From Liriodendron chinense (taxonomy: Eukaryota; Streptophyta; Magnoliopsida; Magnoliales; Magnoliaceae), in contig PVNU02002347.1 in assembly GCA_003013855.2 (NCBI GenBank), positions 124,001 to 188,000 on the forward strand: DNA of 64,000 nucleotides. Reading direction: 5' to 3'. The notes below the pieces were generated by a model. That model was not told the DNA's origin. It searched no databases and saw only the letters and a list, made by a program, of their open reading frames with translations. This document shows positions 31,701 through 46,700 of the stretch, piece after piece. A program made the translations under genes and the position numbers. Position 1 is the stretch's first letter. Every line of letters begins with the position of its first letter.

Positions 31701-34700
31701 TTTGAAGATAGTTCCTTCAATGCAACTCCATGTCCAATGTGGTTTCTAATCGGCATAGAGGCCTGCAAATATTTTTGAGGGGAAATGATACTGCACCTAC
31801 CATGGTCGATTTGCATACACCCATCTACCATTTTAGGCCTGATAACTGACCACCTACAGCCAGATGTATGTTAAGTTGTCATGGGTCTGCCTGCCAGCAT
31901 GCCACTTGTGTACGACATCTGTAACATGCAAGAGGAAGGCCCACCACCTACCGCAACAATAGGTCAGTCTTCTCATCAGGTGGGCCACTCTTCTGGAATC
32001 CACAGACAAGCAATTGACTGATTCAATGTACAGGCATGGCCAACCTAATGAGTGGATCAGACTGATTTCTGAGACGTGATTGGATTATGGCTTGCATGGT
32101 CGGATGATCTTCACAAGTGGCATGATGGGGAAAGATGGGCTGCATTACAAATTATCATGCTCTAGCCATAAGCACTCAGTTCTCCTTGGTAATTGTAGTA
32201 ATATTCTAGGGCACTTCTTCAATTCCAAATATGAAAAAGAATACCACTTCAGTTCCCAAAATGGACAATAGATGTATGCAAATCAATCAGGATGATGTCA
32301 GTGGTGGCTCCACTCTGGATGTTGGAGTAATTTTTTTGAAGAAATGTCTTGCCCCAGGCCCCAACTACCTTTGGATGCTAATATTAGTAGGTGGCCCATT
32401 CGTATCCTTGACTCTCATTTTTTCTCTAGGAATCTCAGTCTTGTCTAAGGAAAGAGAATACCTTAATCAATAGAGTAACAAAGAGTTCGGCCAAGGACTC
32501 CTTGTTTTCTTTCCCAAATTGTTGATAACCCCGAACAACATTCTCCAAATTGGTCATGTCAATTCCATCTGAAAAAAGGCCGGGTCGAGGACCATGTCAA
32601 CCAATAATGATCTCCTATACAACGCATTTCAGATCTAAGATTCAAGAAGAAGAATATCGTCCGGCATGAATTTAAAAGAAGATCCCTATATATGTTAAGA
32701 TCAACTTTAGCCATGTTTGGATATGGATATTTGAAAGGAAAGAAGGAAAAGATAATAATTAGGCAATAATTATTTCCATGTGCACTAGTGGAACATGAAT
32801 TCAATTTTTAGGGGTCATGTTTGGATAGCAAGTGGAAATCTCGTATTTGTGAGACAACAATCACCTAGTTTCTTATGCTAGACAATCCAAACTATGGAAA
32901 AGTGCAATGATTGCTTTGTGGAATTCCCCCATTTTCTTTGCTATCTAAACATCTCGAACTGCCACATCAATGGAAAACCTTTCCATTACCATTGATTTCC
33001 ACGGAATGGTGATATCCAAACATGCCCTTAGATGTAAAGAAAGGAAGAATTATTGGGTTGAAGAGCAGAACTATTCTGGTTTCCAATTTGTACAAGTTGG
33101 CCCATGGGTTCATTAATCCAGAGAATTGGTCTGTTGGGATATAGCATGGACAAGTGACCTGAAACTCTCATTCATAAAGCATGGATGTTGAAGCTTTATG
33201 ATCTTAACAGTGTTAAGAAAGTTTATACCACAGGTTACACTTGAAAAATATGACTTGTCCATGTTGCAAATTGTAATAATGCCTTGTACTGAGAGATATG
33301 GTCTCTATATCATGACATGACCATTACTTAGAATGTTGGCTGCCCAAGGTTTCACCACAAAAAAAAAAAAAAAAAAGGTAATGGCGGGCACATCAGCCAA
33401 ACCGCCAGTGCGATATGGGTGTATGATTTATTTTTATTTTTCTTTTTTGCCCAAAAAAATTGTTGGAAAAATAAGAAAAATGAGAAGCAACAGAATGCAT
33501 TTTAGACATTTATTCAATCGTTCATCGGACCATTCTTTAGTAAGAACGTTGTTGGTTGGGTAGCCTCAATCTTTGACTCTCTGCTTCATGATATGATATG
33601 AAATCAATATATCATTGATCAATTATGAAGTATCAATCTAATTATTTATTGTATCATATCAATTTCAATAATTCAATGTATCATTAATCATCTAACAATT
33701 AGCACATTATCAATTCTTCATTTTACACAAATTTTCCCAAGATAGTTGTAAATTCTTCATTTTATACAAATCATTTTATACATTTTACTGAGGTACTCAT
33801 ATAGTTGGTAGTCATAGCATAGGTCCTAAAAATAAAAATCGTGGCAAGTGCAAAACCACATGATATAGTCCTCGACGACTCATTGCTTTAGTGATCAATC
33901 TGCTTGCCCCTAGTTCTCTTCCATTGGGTGTTTTTCTTTTTCTTCTTAAATTAAATCTCAATTACCCATCAAAACAAAAACCATATGAATGCCTGAGGGG
34001 GCTCTAAATTGTCATCATCACCAATGTTGTTGTATTGTGGTTGTATCCATCCATAATGACAATGCTGAGGATATGCAAATAGATGGTCGTAAATGTTCTG
34101 CTGAAGCGTATAGGGACAGGAGTGCTGGTGAACAATGCCACAGGAGCATAGATGGTCCTGGAAAACCTGGGCTAAGTACTCCACTCCCTCTCCGGATAGT
34201 TTTCGAACTTCCCCACCGAGAATTTACAAGTTTGCCTATCCCTGTTCTCCAAAATCCCATCAAAGTACCCACTACTTCTGATGTTGGTAGACCAAAGAAA
34301 AGTGGAATCCCTTTTATACCCTTCCTCAACATCCCAAAACCCATTCCCATTAGTCTGATTAAGATAGCAATTGTGGTGGCTGGTAAAAAGGGTATGCGTA
34401 TGGGCACTTGTGAGAATGGACTCTGAATGTGGATCTGATAGCTAGGTTGAGAAAAATCGCCACAATCTTGCCTCCTCTAATCATTACCATGACCAACATC
34501 TTCTCAAGCACCACATTGCTAACTATCCTCCTCATCAGATGACATGTAGCTCTACAGTCCAGATCCATTAAGTAGCATGGTGTCAGTGTCATCGTGAGGG
34601 CAATAATAGGCGCTTGCTATTTGCATCTCACCACCACCTGCACCATCTCTACAACCACTCCTCGATCAACGATTCTCTAGCTTGGTAACATTACTATCTT

Positions 34701-37700
34701 CTACATCTTCAGAAATCGTTGCCTGACAAGCATGACCCTAGCAGATGTTGACAACCAGTAGGAGAACTACTCTCAAAGGGAAGATCTACATCTATATCAT
34801 CAATATCTTCTTCCATCTTCTTCTCCCTCTCTTCTACTGGTATTATGTTCCCTTGAAATCCAACCAGATTCTTTTGTTGAGCAGAACTAGATTATGAATG
34901 TTCTCTTATGATGAATGGCATTTCGTCACTAGTGACCTTTACGCTAATATTGTTCTTTGCCATGACACAATTGTGTATGGAAACAAATTTCTTATGGGAA
35001 GCAATTGATCCCTTTTAGGTTAACTTTGAGTTGGCTCCATGGTGAAAAAGCAGCTGAGATATCGTCCAGGTTTGGCCATGGGAGAGTTGAACTAGATCGA
35101 GTTTGTGGTTATCCAATCTGTCGATTGAATTAGTGAGGAACTAAAATATCTTAATCTCCACTATCGGGTCATTTATCACATCTTGTTGGGCCCTTCGCCA
35201 CATGGGAGTACAATGTTCAATAGTATACGAGTTCTATCATCAGGCCTGATTGGATATTCATGTTGGAGGATCGCACCAAGTCTACTAGCCAAGAAGCCTA
35301 TCATGCGCAGATTAGTGACTTGATTATGTCCTAGCTCCGTGATCTTAATCTTGATGTGATGGCTTTGACACATCTAATGATGCCAAAATATGTGGTTGAC
35401 AAGTGGACATGGTTGGATGCATGAATTGAGGTTAAGAAACCTCTTATGATCCAATATAGAATCCAACATCTCTGCGGACACTAGTTAGTGGCTTGGATCT
35501 TAGTTGTTGAAGTTTCATCAAGCTCATTTTAGTGAGCCCACGCTTCTAGATGTTTTGAAATAGGTTTCCTAAGGATTTAACGTTGGACCTTCTATTTAAT
35601 GTTAAGTTTGTTTTATCATGCTTAACGGAAAACTAATGATCATGATTGATGCAAGACAACTAACCATTTGCTCTAAAAGCTCGAATTGTTAGAGTGTGGC
35701 AAATCAATCCCTTTATCTCATAGCCCAGGTCAAGAAGGCCCCGAATCCACAGGTCACCCTAGGCCCTCAGTCAAATCCTCCTACGTAGGCCCCGAATCCA
35801 CAAGTGGGTCCGAATCCACAGTCCCCCTGAGTCCACAACCGACCCCACCCCGAGTGTGCTCATGAGTCCATAGGCCGCCCCACTCGAGCCCGATGTGAAA
35901 ATCCCCCTGCATTATTCACACCTGGTGAGGAGTTTCGAACACGAGACCTCCTACTCTGATACCAATTTGATGCTGGACAACTAATCACTTGCTCTAAAAG
36001 CTCGAACTGTTAGAGTGTGGCGAATCAATCCCTTTATCTCATAGCACAGGTCAAGAGGGCCCCGAATCCACGAGTTCACCTCAGGGCACCGAATCCATTA
36101 GTCACCCTAAGCCCTCAGTCGAATCCTCCTACAAGGGCCCCGAATCCACGGGTGGTCCGAATCCACGGTCCCCTTAAGTCCACAGGCGCTGAGTCCATAG
36201 CCAACCCCACCCCGAGTGTGCTCTTGAGTCCACAAGCTGCCCCACTCGAGCTCGGTGTAAAAATGCCCCTACATTAATGATCTATTAGTGACCCACCTAT
36301 GAGTCCGACATGAGATTAGGACGAGTGAGTTGCCACAATGGTGGAGGTATGTGGTCTATTTCAATGCATGCATAGATGTGGCATATGCACCATTGATGAT
36401 GTAGGGCATACCAAAGTGCGCAAGTTGGTGGGCCACCATATTTAAGAGTGGAAGCATGAAAACCTTAACTTCCACTATATAAGATATTGTTCTCAAGAGA
36501 ATAAGATGCCCTAACTTTATAAAGAGAGTGCACACTCATCCCTCCTCCACTTCACATTTTTCCAAAGAAAAAGGAGAAAAAGTGAGAGAGAAAGAGAAGG
36601 CATTCATCTCCTCCTTCAATCACTTGGAAGGTCCACTCCAAGGGCATGTTTGGATATCACCAATTAACTGAAAACAATGGAAATGGATAACTTTTCCATT
36701 GACATAACAATTTGAGATGTTTGGATGACAAAAAACAAAGAGGATTCCACAAAGCAATCATTGCACTTTTCTATAATTTGGATTCTCTAACACAAGAAAC
36801 TAAGTGACATTGTCTCACAAATATGATATTTCTACTTGTTGTCCAAACAACTAAAAATGGAATCGATTTTCAATAGTGCTCAAGAAAATAATTGTCATCT
36901 TTTCTTTTCATTCCCCTCGGCATGCATGTATTTAAATACGGTCTAAGTGTTGATTTTACCCCTTAGATCTAGATTTCAGCTCCATGGTGAGCATGGTAAA
37001 ATAGTAAAATAACTGCCATGGAATGGTCATTACGTAGCAGTAACGACACAGGTAACAAAACATGTTGAAATTTTCAGATCATAATGGGCCCATAACGGTC
37101 CGTTATGACGGATGTATAAACAGCCTACGTGTATATTAGTCCTCAAACGGGGTTGTTTTTCATCTTCTCTCCTCTTTTAAACATTTTTTGCTTCTTGAGA
37201 CTATTATTAAGCCATTTTCAACTAGATTTGTTTAATTATTTACTATTAAAACACAAGATTTAAACCATTTTCAAAGAATCGAAGATTTGGGGTCAAATAT
37301 AGGGAAAAATGAAAAATAGGTAAAAAAAAAATTTATTTTTTTTGTTTTTTCTTGCTGCAAATGTATTGGTTCAACATTATATTACCAAATAGACCAAATC
37401 TTGCTAAATTTGTGTTCAATTTGTCCATGTTTGTATCCTTTCTTTTTCTTTTCTTTTTTTGTTTTGTATTTTTGCTAGTTTTATATAATTTTCAAGAATC
37501 TTTTTTTTTTTTTGTAAAATGTCTAGTGTGTAGATTGTTCAACTACGTGTATGGAGTTTAGATCTACACATTCATGTATTCTTTAATCAGTGTTTTTCCA
37601 CTCTTTTTCTATTTTCTGATATTTTGGACAATTTCAAGTCATTTTTGCGATGAATAGTGACTTTCATTTTAATTTTTCCCCAAAATTCTTGAGGGGAATT

Positions 37701-40700
37701 GAGTGAAACATTTAAGAATATGCATTAGTGGGATGAATCCTACAGATTGCGTGAATTTCAGGCCATTTTGGGGTCATTCAGGTGTTATATAAATTGGCCC
37801 GACACAATTCATAATGGCTGCATAACGGTCTAAATTTAATTTTAATTTTTCCTCAAGTTTCCTAAGGAAAATTGTGTCAAATGGTTAGGGATATGCATTA
37901 GTGGGATAAATCCCACAAATTTCATGACCCACAAATTTCATGAAGTTCAGACCGTTGTGGAGGCATTCAAGTGTAGCTAAATTGGCCTGATACTATTCAT
38001 CAAAATTTAATTTAATTGTTTTCTCAAATTTCTGGAGGGAAATGGTGTCAAATCAAATAGTTATGAATAGTGTTGCCAGGTGCGATTGCACAGTCTCATA
38101 CGTTGGCTCAAATCAAATATGCTATGGCCACATCTACCATACAGGAAGTATGTCATGGCATACTAAAGTATGCGATGGTTATGCAATGGCATAATCACAT
38201 AACCATGGCATAGTCTAGTATGCGATGGCATAATGACCAATGGTCAAAGTTCTTCTAGGTTGTAATAAGTTGTAACTTGTAACTTGCATTGTATGCATCA
38301 ACTCACCAAGATTCAAGTTATCAATATAATTTCTATGTTCGTAGTTTTCAATTATTAATTCTTTCTTAATGGAACTTGTTGATTGTTTAGATTTTTTTTG
38401 TTATATAAAACATAATATAACTCAATGTATAGATTGTCTAATAGTCAAAATACAATGAAATAGGTAAATAAACCTAATCCAATCACTAGTAATAATTAGA
38501 CATTTTTTCTTAATTTTTTAGATTTTTTTCCATTTTTTTAATTTTTCAAAAAAAAGGCCATCAACCTAAGCATCGCTTATGCAATTATGCGATGGCATAA
38601 GCGATAAGCCCAAACTGATGGCTTATGGGATTTTATGCAATTTGTCAATATTGGTTATGAATATGCATTAGTAGGACAAATACCACAAATTGCATAAATA
38701 TCAGGCTGTTTTGGGGCCATTCAAGTGCACACAAATTGGCCCAACATTATGAATCCAAATTCAACTTCAAAATTTTTTTTCCTTAAGTTTCTTAAGTGAA
38801 ATTGTGCCAAAATGGTTAAGGATATGCATTAGTTGGATGACTCTAACAAATTGCATGAATTTCGGGCCTTTTCGGAGGCATTCAAGAGGTCCCAAATTGT
38901 CCTGATGCTATTCATCCAAATTTCAATTTCAATTTCTGGCTTGTATTTTTTTAAGATAATGTTATTTTATTGTTAAAAAAACATTGGATGTTTATATTTT
39001 GACAAGAACTAAAGGCTTTAACACTAATTTGGAGTTGATGATTTGCGTCATTTGGCAGCCACAACCCACCAGTTGGTTTGATATGTGGAGAGTTTGGTGA
39101 TACTTGATTAGTTGGAAGTTGTGATTGATAAGTAGAAAAAAAAATGGGGATTACGGGGAATGAAGATATTGGATGGCAACATTTTGAGAGAGTAGGTGGG
39201 AATAGGCATATGCTATAAAATGCAATTACTGTGGCAGATTCATAACTGGAGGAATTACACGTGTCAAACAATATTTAGCACATCAAAAGGGGCAAGTCAC
39301 AGGGCACAAATGTCCCAAGAGAGATAAGAGAGATGATAAGGAAGAATTTAGAAGATATTAAGAAGAGAAAACTAATGTACAGAAGAAGAAGTAGGATGCT
39401 CTCAATGTAGACGTTTATCGGCCTAATTATATGTGTGAGTGGTGATAATGTTGTGTCTAATAAAGATTACGATAATAAGGTGACAATTGCAAGAAGAAAG
39501 CCTAGGGGCATGGCACACCAAAACAGTTACGTAATGGTAACAGCCATAACTGTTACACGTTAAATGGCTGAAATGGCCATTATAGAAAAAACACCCCACA
39601 ACAGACCGTAACGGCCCCCAAATAGTTCTTTTTTTTTCAAAAATAAAAATAAAAATAAAAAAGGTCGTAATGGCCTGTATCGTAACGGTAATGGAGGTGG
39701 CCGTTACGGCCACAATTATCGTTATGGAACAACTTGCCTACAGGCCACTCATAAAGATGAAGAACGTTGGCAGATGTTTGGAGAAAGGGGTCAGTTCGTG
39801 ACACAAGGTAGTGGGAGTGGAATTGAGGGAAGGGTGAGTAGGAGTCGTGGTATGTTCAATGGTTTGCAGTGTACTTCAGCCAACGACAACCTTCATATGC
39901 TTCTTTCACTACTAAAGCAGGTATAACTCGTGCTAGGAACTTAAATGATGCAGTTGTTAAGCTAGGGAGCCCTTCAGGTGATCCCATTTTGTTTTTGTTT
40001 TTGCTTTCTGAAAAATAACAGGAAAATTTTATTGAAAAAACAAGCAGGAAAACAGAAAAGCGCTGAGATAGCACCCCAATTACATCACTAGAAAATCGAA
40101 AATACAATCCCTAAGCTTAGAAACACAAGAAGCCCATTCAATAACAAGCAACCAAACCCTTTAGGAGAGCCCCTCCATCGCCTTGCTTTCATCCCTAAAG
40201 CATCTCGCGTTTCTTTCTTCCTAATCAGCCACCACACGGCCAACAGGGCCATTCTCCACATTGCCTTCTTATCTCTCCTTAGATTCACCCCCATGCCAAG
40301 CTAACAAAAGGTCACCTACCGACGCCAGTAAAGACCAAGCAACTTGAAAGCAAGAAAGGATATCAATCCAAATCCTCCCCACAAAGAGGTAAATGCACAA
40401 ATAGATGGTCAGGCGTCTCATCATTCTCCTTGCACATGATACAAATATTGGGGAGAATCATTGCCTGTTTTCAGAGATTATCAACAGTACGAACTTTCCT
40501 TCTTTCCACAAATACTTTTTGTTTAGAAAAGATATAACAAACGCAAAAGAGGCTAAAAATGTGGAAAAAATGCAGTTGAAAAGTTTAATATGGCAAAAAC
40601 AAAGCTATGCATATATGACAACATAGCTCGAAATTTTGCGAACTCTCCCTATCGGCAAGCATTGACAGATGCAGCAGCAGAGACAGGCGAAGGAGTTTGT

Positions 40701-43700
40701 GCACCCACAGCTCGTGAGATTAAGGAGAGATTGACAGATGTAGAGTACAAAGACGTTAGGGCGTAAATAATTGCGTTTAAACCAACATGGCAGAATAAAG
40801 AAGGCACTATTATGTGCAATGGTTGGACTAGCCCGAGATGACACAACATGATAAACTTTATGGGGTACTGCTACTTGGGAACGATGTTCCAAACTGCCAT
40901 TGATGCATCCAAGGAAACAAAATATGCAATTTGTATTTTTAGTCTTATAAATGAGATGGTAGATAAAATTGGATGGGAAAATGTTGCGCAAATTATTACC
41001 AACGAAGCATCGTATATAAATCAGTTGGAAAAATGTTGATGGAGAAGTGGAAACATTTATTTTAGTCACCATATGTCACACAGTTTATCGATCTCATACT
41101 AAAAGACATTGGAAATGAGAAAAATGTTACAAAATAGGTTGAAAAAGTAAATAACAAATTCCTTTATAATCATAAGTAGTCATCAGAAAGTTATTTAGGC
41201 CTATAGTGGCTTGATTTACTAAAAATTTAATTGCCCTTGAGAGTCTATATATAAGCATAGTAGAAAGTTGAGTGAGATATTTGCTTCTTGGGTATGGCTC
41301 AACACAAAGCATGAGCAAAAGATATCGGGGGCAAAAGTTGATTTTGTGTGGAAACCATCGGAAACAATAAACATTGGAAGAAAGTTCGAAACATCCAAAA
41401 GCTAATGGAACCACTGATGAAAGTACTTCGTCTTATAGAATCCAACAAGATACCTACCATGAGCTTGATGCAGGATGGATGGCCTAACCTAGAATGATGC
41501 ACTGATATTATAAACGGATTAACTAGAACAATTTAAAGCACAAAATAATGCTAATCTATCACAAGTTTTAAAATAAAATTAAAAAAAAAAAAATCAATGT
41601 AACATGTTTGAAATCAAGCCATATGACAGTCCTGCAATGCAAATCCAATACAATACCAAATAATGAGGATCTATGGAAGGTCGAACTTCCATCTAGTATA
41701 GGTATTGTTCTCAATTCAAAGGGGTTCACTTGGTTTGTTAAGATTTGGGTAGGTTAGGGTTAGGACTCCAAGGTTTGGGAATCGAATTTTGGGAATTAGG
41801 CTTTGGAATTAGGGTTATGGGGAAATAGGGTTTTGAGGAATTAAGATTTTGAATAGGGAAATCAAAAGACGAGAGGGAAGAGGAAGAAGAAAGAAGCGTA
41901 TAAGGGATTAATTGTTGATAGCGAAAGAAGAAAAGAAAACTAAATTGAAAGAGAAGAAAAGTAAAGAAATCACTTTTGATGGAAGGGAATGAGAAAAGAC
42001 AAGAAAAGAGGGAAGATAATAGCTTGAGGAAGAGAGAAAAGTAGAAAAGATAACTAGGGAATCGCTCCCCATGGCTTCACACCACCAATCCAATCACAAG
42101 ATAAAATTTTGCTCAATATCAAAGTAAAATAAGAGAAATCTCTTTCATTCATAACATGCATTATGTCTAGGGTGGGGACATCCTATCCTTTATAGCCTCA
42201 AAAAAAACCTTTTTACAAAAAGGCGCTATTAGATAAGATTCTTAACATAAAGACGCTTAATAAATTAAAAGTTGTTACTAAGTACTAATTCCCTAATCTC
42301 AACATAAAATAAGTTATACAAAAAATAACGAAACATGTCAAGGTGTACCGTACCGGTTACGTATCGGCCGTACCGGCCGATACGTACCGGAAACGGCCGG
42401 TACCGTTACGCGATACGGGGTCCAAATTGGGGACCCCGAATATTTGGCCCGTAACGGACCGTTACAGCCCAAAACGGCCGTTACGCCCCCCGTAACGGTA
42501 AAAAAACGGTAACTTTTTTTTTTTTTTTTTTATAAATACTTGCTGTTTTGTAATTTCTTCCCACTTTTCTTCCCCCATTTCTTTTCTAATCTGTTCTTTT
42601 GCTAAAAACGACCACAATTAGTCTATTTTGGAGAATTAAAACGACCAATTTCTACGATTTGGATGAATCGAAGCTCCGTGGGCCATTTTTCGAAGAAATC
42701 TGAAAATAGGTATTTATACATTTTTCTTCATCTAATCACTTTTTTTCCACCTTGATATGATGTTGTAGCCATTGTAAAATGTTAAAATGTGTATTTCAAG
42801 ATTATGCAACTGATTTTTATATTTTTTTTATATTTTTTTTAATTTCTGTCTATTTTCGGATTAATATTAAAAATTAGTAGAAATCATGTTTTTTTTTTTT
42901 TTCCTGGTTTAATGGTTGGATAACATGTGTTACTTATAGTAGGACACAATCATGTGCATTTTACAGATTATGCACATGATTTGCTATTTTTTTTTTGTAT
43001 TTTTTTAATTTCGGAATAATTTCGGAATAAATTTAAAAATTAGGAAAAATCATTTTTTTCAAAAAAAAATTCTGGTTTAAAGGTTGGATAATATGTGTTA
43101 CTTATAATAGAATATAAGCATGTGCATTTTACAGATTATGCACATGGTTTGTTATTTTTTTTGGTATTTTTTTAATTTCGGAATAATTTTAATTTAGGGA
43201 AAATTAATATTTTCAAAAAAAAATTCTGATTTAAAGGTTGGATGACGTGTTACTTATAATAGAACATAATCATGTGCATTTTACAGATTATGCACATGGT
43301 TTGCTATTTTTTTTTTGTATTTTTTTAATTTCGGAATAATTTTAAAAATTAGGGAAAATTAATATTTTCAAAAAAAAATTCTGATTTAAAGGTTGGATGA
43401 CATGTGTTACTTATAATAGAACATAATCATGTGCATTTTACAGATTATGCACATGGTTTGCTATTTTTTTTGTATTTTTTTAATTTCGGAATAATTTTAA
43501 AAATTAGGGAAAATTAATATTTTCAAAAAAAAATTCTGATTTAAAGGTTGGATGACATGTGTTACTTATAATAGAACATAATCATGTGCATTTTACATAT
43601 TATGCACATGGTTTGCTATTTTTTTTATATTTTTTTAATTTCGGAATAATTTTAAAAATTAGGGAAAATTAATATTTTCAAAAAAAAATTCTGATTTAAA

Positions 43701-46700
43701 GGTTGGATGACATGTGTTACTTATAATAGAACATAATCATGTGCATTTTACAGATTATGCACATGGTTTGCTATTTTTTTTGTATTTTTTTAATTTCGGA
43801 ATAATTGTAAAAATTAGGGAAAATCATTTTTATCAAAAAAAAATTTTGGTTTAAAGGTTGGATAATATGTATTACTTATAATAGAATGTTATCATGTGTA
43901 TTTTACAGATTATGCACATGGTTTGTTATTTTTTTGGTATTTTTTTAATTTCGGAATAATTTTAAAAATTAGGGAAAATCATCTTTTTCAAAAAAAAATT
44001 CTGGTTTAAAGGTTGGATAACATGTGTTACTTATAATAGAACATAATCATGTGCATTTTACAGATTATGCATATGGTTTGTTATTTTTTTTGTATTTTTT
44101 TAAATTTCGGAATAATTTTAAAAATTAGAGAAAATCATTTTTTTTCAAAAACATGGAGAATCATATTTACAGATTAATGAGTAATGACTAATGTATGTTT
44201 ATATTTTTATTTTTTTGACAGATTTTGCCGTTTTGGAGCTTCGTAGTTGTACTTTATAGGCTGTAGCCCATAGGGTTTAGTATTTGAATTTAGTAGTTAG
44301 TACTTAATTTCATTATCTGTATTTAAGATTTACAATTACATTTATAAATTTTAAAATCAGAGTATTTCACTCTTAGACTCAGTATCTAAGTGACATAGCC
44401 ACATCACATAAGCCATCTCTAATTAAAAAATGTCTGGGACTGGAACTGGAAGTGGAACTGCAAATGAGGATATTGGATGAGAACATTGTCAGAGGGTAGG
44501 TGGTGGAAGGTACCAAATAAAATGCAACGATTGTGATAGAGTAATAAATGGTGGAATTACGCGACTTAAACAACATTTGGCACATCGAAAGGGTCAAGTT
44601 GCAGGATGCACCAAAGTTCCCAAAGAGATAATGATACTAATGCAAGCCAATTTAGATGAGTCAAAGGGGAAACGAGCTGCTGTGCAGAAAAAGAAAGATG
44701 ATATCCTTGATGCGGCCCGACAAGAGGTGTTTGGTCCAGAATATATGGGCGTTCGTGGCGAAGACATCATTGATTCTGGGGAAGATTCTGATCGAGAAAT
44801 GACTATAGCTAGGAGAGAAAGCATGCGCTATGCTCGTGAGGAGGAAGAACGTCGACGCACGTTTGGTTCAAGTGCGAGTGGGAATGGAAGTGGCCAGGGG
44901 AGTACAACTGCAGCCCCAACGGGAAGTACAGCTGGGGTTGGAGGGGGTATGTTTGGTGGATTAAGGCGTGTGTTTAGCAGCCGGAGGGGCACATCTTCAC
45001 ATGTAGCTCGTCATCCTATAGATGTAGATGTGGAAGAAGAAGATGTGCCTAGGAGACCCTCTGTTGATCCGATCCTCTTTAGGAAAGAATCTAGTAAACA
45101 AAAGAAGATAAAACAAATGTGGAGTAGAACTTCTGTTGAGAAACTGGGTAGGGCAGCAGCAAAGTTATTTATACATGCCAACATACCCCCTAATGCGGCA
45201 AACTCTCCATATTGGCAGGTGGTAATTGATGCAGCAGCAGAAGCAGGTGAAGGAATTAAAGCTCCACAGCCAAGGAGATTAGGGGAAAATGGACAGACGC
45301 AGAGTATGCAGATACAAAGGCATACGTAAATACCTTTAAACCCATATGGCAGGCCAGAGGATGCACGATCATGTGTGATAGTTGGACTGGCCCAACAAGA
45401 CGCAGCATGATCAACTTCATGGTGTATTGCCACTTGGAAACAGTGTACCACAAGTCAATTGATGCCTTGGATGAAATAAAAAATGCTAAATATATTTTTA
45501 GCTTGATGGATAAAGTAGTGGATGAGATTGGGGAGGAGAATGTGGTGCAGATTGTGACAGATAATGAAGCAACATATAAGTCTGCAGGAAATTTGTTGAT
45601 GCTAAAGAGAACACATATATTTTGGTCACCGTGTGCTGCACATCGTATTGATCTTATATTGGAAGATATTGGAAAGAGAAAGAATGTTAAGGAAATGGTT
45701 GAAAAAGCAAAAGAAGTGACAACATTTATTTACAACCATAATCACCTAGTTGCAATAATGAGGAAGTTCACGAAGAGACGAGAGTTGCTTAAGCCAGCGG
45801 CGACTAGATTTGCAACAAACTTTATAGCTTTAGAGAGTTTGTATCAGCATAGGGGAGAGTTGAGTGAAATGTTTGCTTCCCAACAATGGCTCAACACAAA
45901 ATATGGGAAGAAGACATCAGGGACGCCGGTTGATGTTGTAATCACCATAAGAGACAACAAATATTGGAAGAGGGTTAAGAAAATTTTAAAGGTGATGGAA
46001 CCACTGATGAGGGTACTTCGTCTTGTTGAAACCAATGAAGCACCTACGATGGGCTTCCTCTACGACGCCATGGATAAAGCGAAGTTGGCAATTAAACGTG
46101 ATTGTTCAAGCTGGCAATCTTACTGGAATTTGATCGACAAAATATGGACAAATCAGCTCCACCACGATATTCATGCAGCAGGTTATTACCTAAATCCTAG
46201 GTATAGATATGCCCAATCATTTGTTATGGATGATGAGATTCGTATTGGATTAAAGAACGTGATAAAGAGATTAGAGCCTGACTTAGATGTACAAATAAAG
46301 GCTTTGAATGAATTGGATATATTTGGAACTCGCCAGGGTAACTTTGAAGATACTCTTGCACAACATGCAGTACTTAAGTTGCACCCCGCCGACTGGTGGA
46401 TAAATTTCGGAGAGGACACACCGGCTCTCCAAAAAATTGCAATAAGGATTTTGAGCCAAATAACATCTTCCTCTAGTTGCGAAAGAAATTGGAGTTGTTT
46501 TGCACTTATTCATACGAAGAATAGAAATAGAATTCAGACTAGGACATTAGATAGACTTGTCTTTATGCATTACAACATGAGGCTAAGAATGCGCATGCAT
46601 TCAAGGAGGCCTACCACCAATAATGCCGGTGATGTGGATTATTGTCCAATAAACTTGGACAATATTTATGATGAGGATGACCCACTTCTACCTTGGTTGG

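Larger units (their letters stand above)
37010..41495 (+). pseudogene. Old hAT transposon, plus orientation, 5' and central part
   Basis: From about 37020 come TAACGG-type words, then several diverged 5' repeat units (ATGCATTAGTGGGATGAAT, CAAATTG.ATGAATTTCAGGCC) up to 38900. A BED zinc finger follows at about 39160-39290 (KCNYCGRFITGGITRVKQYL), then a transposase core at 40590-41495 (GEGVCAPTAREIKERL, MCNGWT, LRLIESNKIPTM). Many stops. It is interrupted by a TAACGGCC MITE (about 39500-39735) and a LINE fragment (about 40030-40440). Similarity resumes at 48590, so the young hAT and its flanks sit inside it. Confidence 0.6.

Noticed and set aside
31649..31831. Minus-strand frame ending LDLDNSEDIP with an upstream TTGCAG, resembling a terminal exon
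   Set aside because: It lies between two HESO1-like exons that join perfectly without it, and it has no family resemblance. At most an alternative exon.
33989..34426. 145-residue plus-strand frame and its 129-residue antisense partner
   Set aside because: Both are chance frames over a decayed hAT 3' end read on the minus strand; neither has a recognisable domain.
35176..35640. Possible gene in the segment with PDWIFMLEDRTKSTSQEAYH on the plus strand
   Set aside because: Interrupted frames, no splice borders or family match; most likely an old transposon remnant.
42880..44150. CRISPR-like regular array
   Set aside because: Units are contiguous ~157-bp minisatellite repeats without unique spacers, inside a plant transposon.
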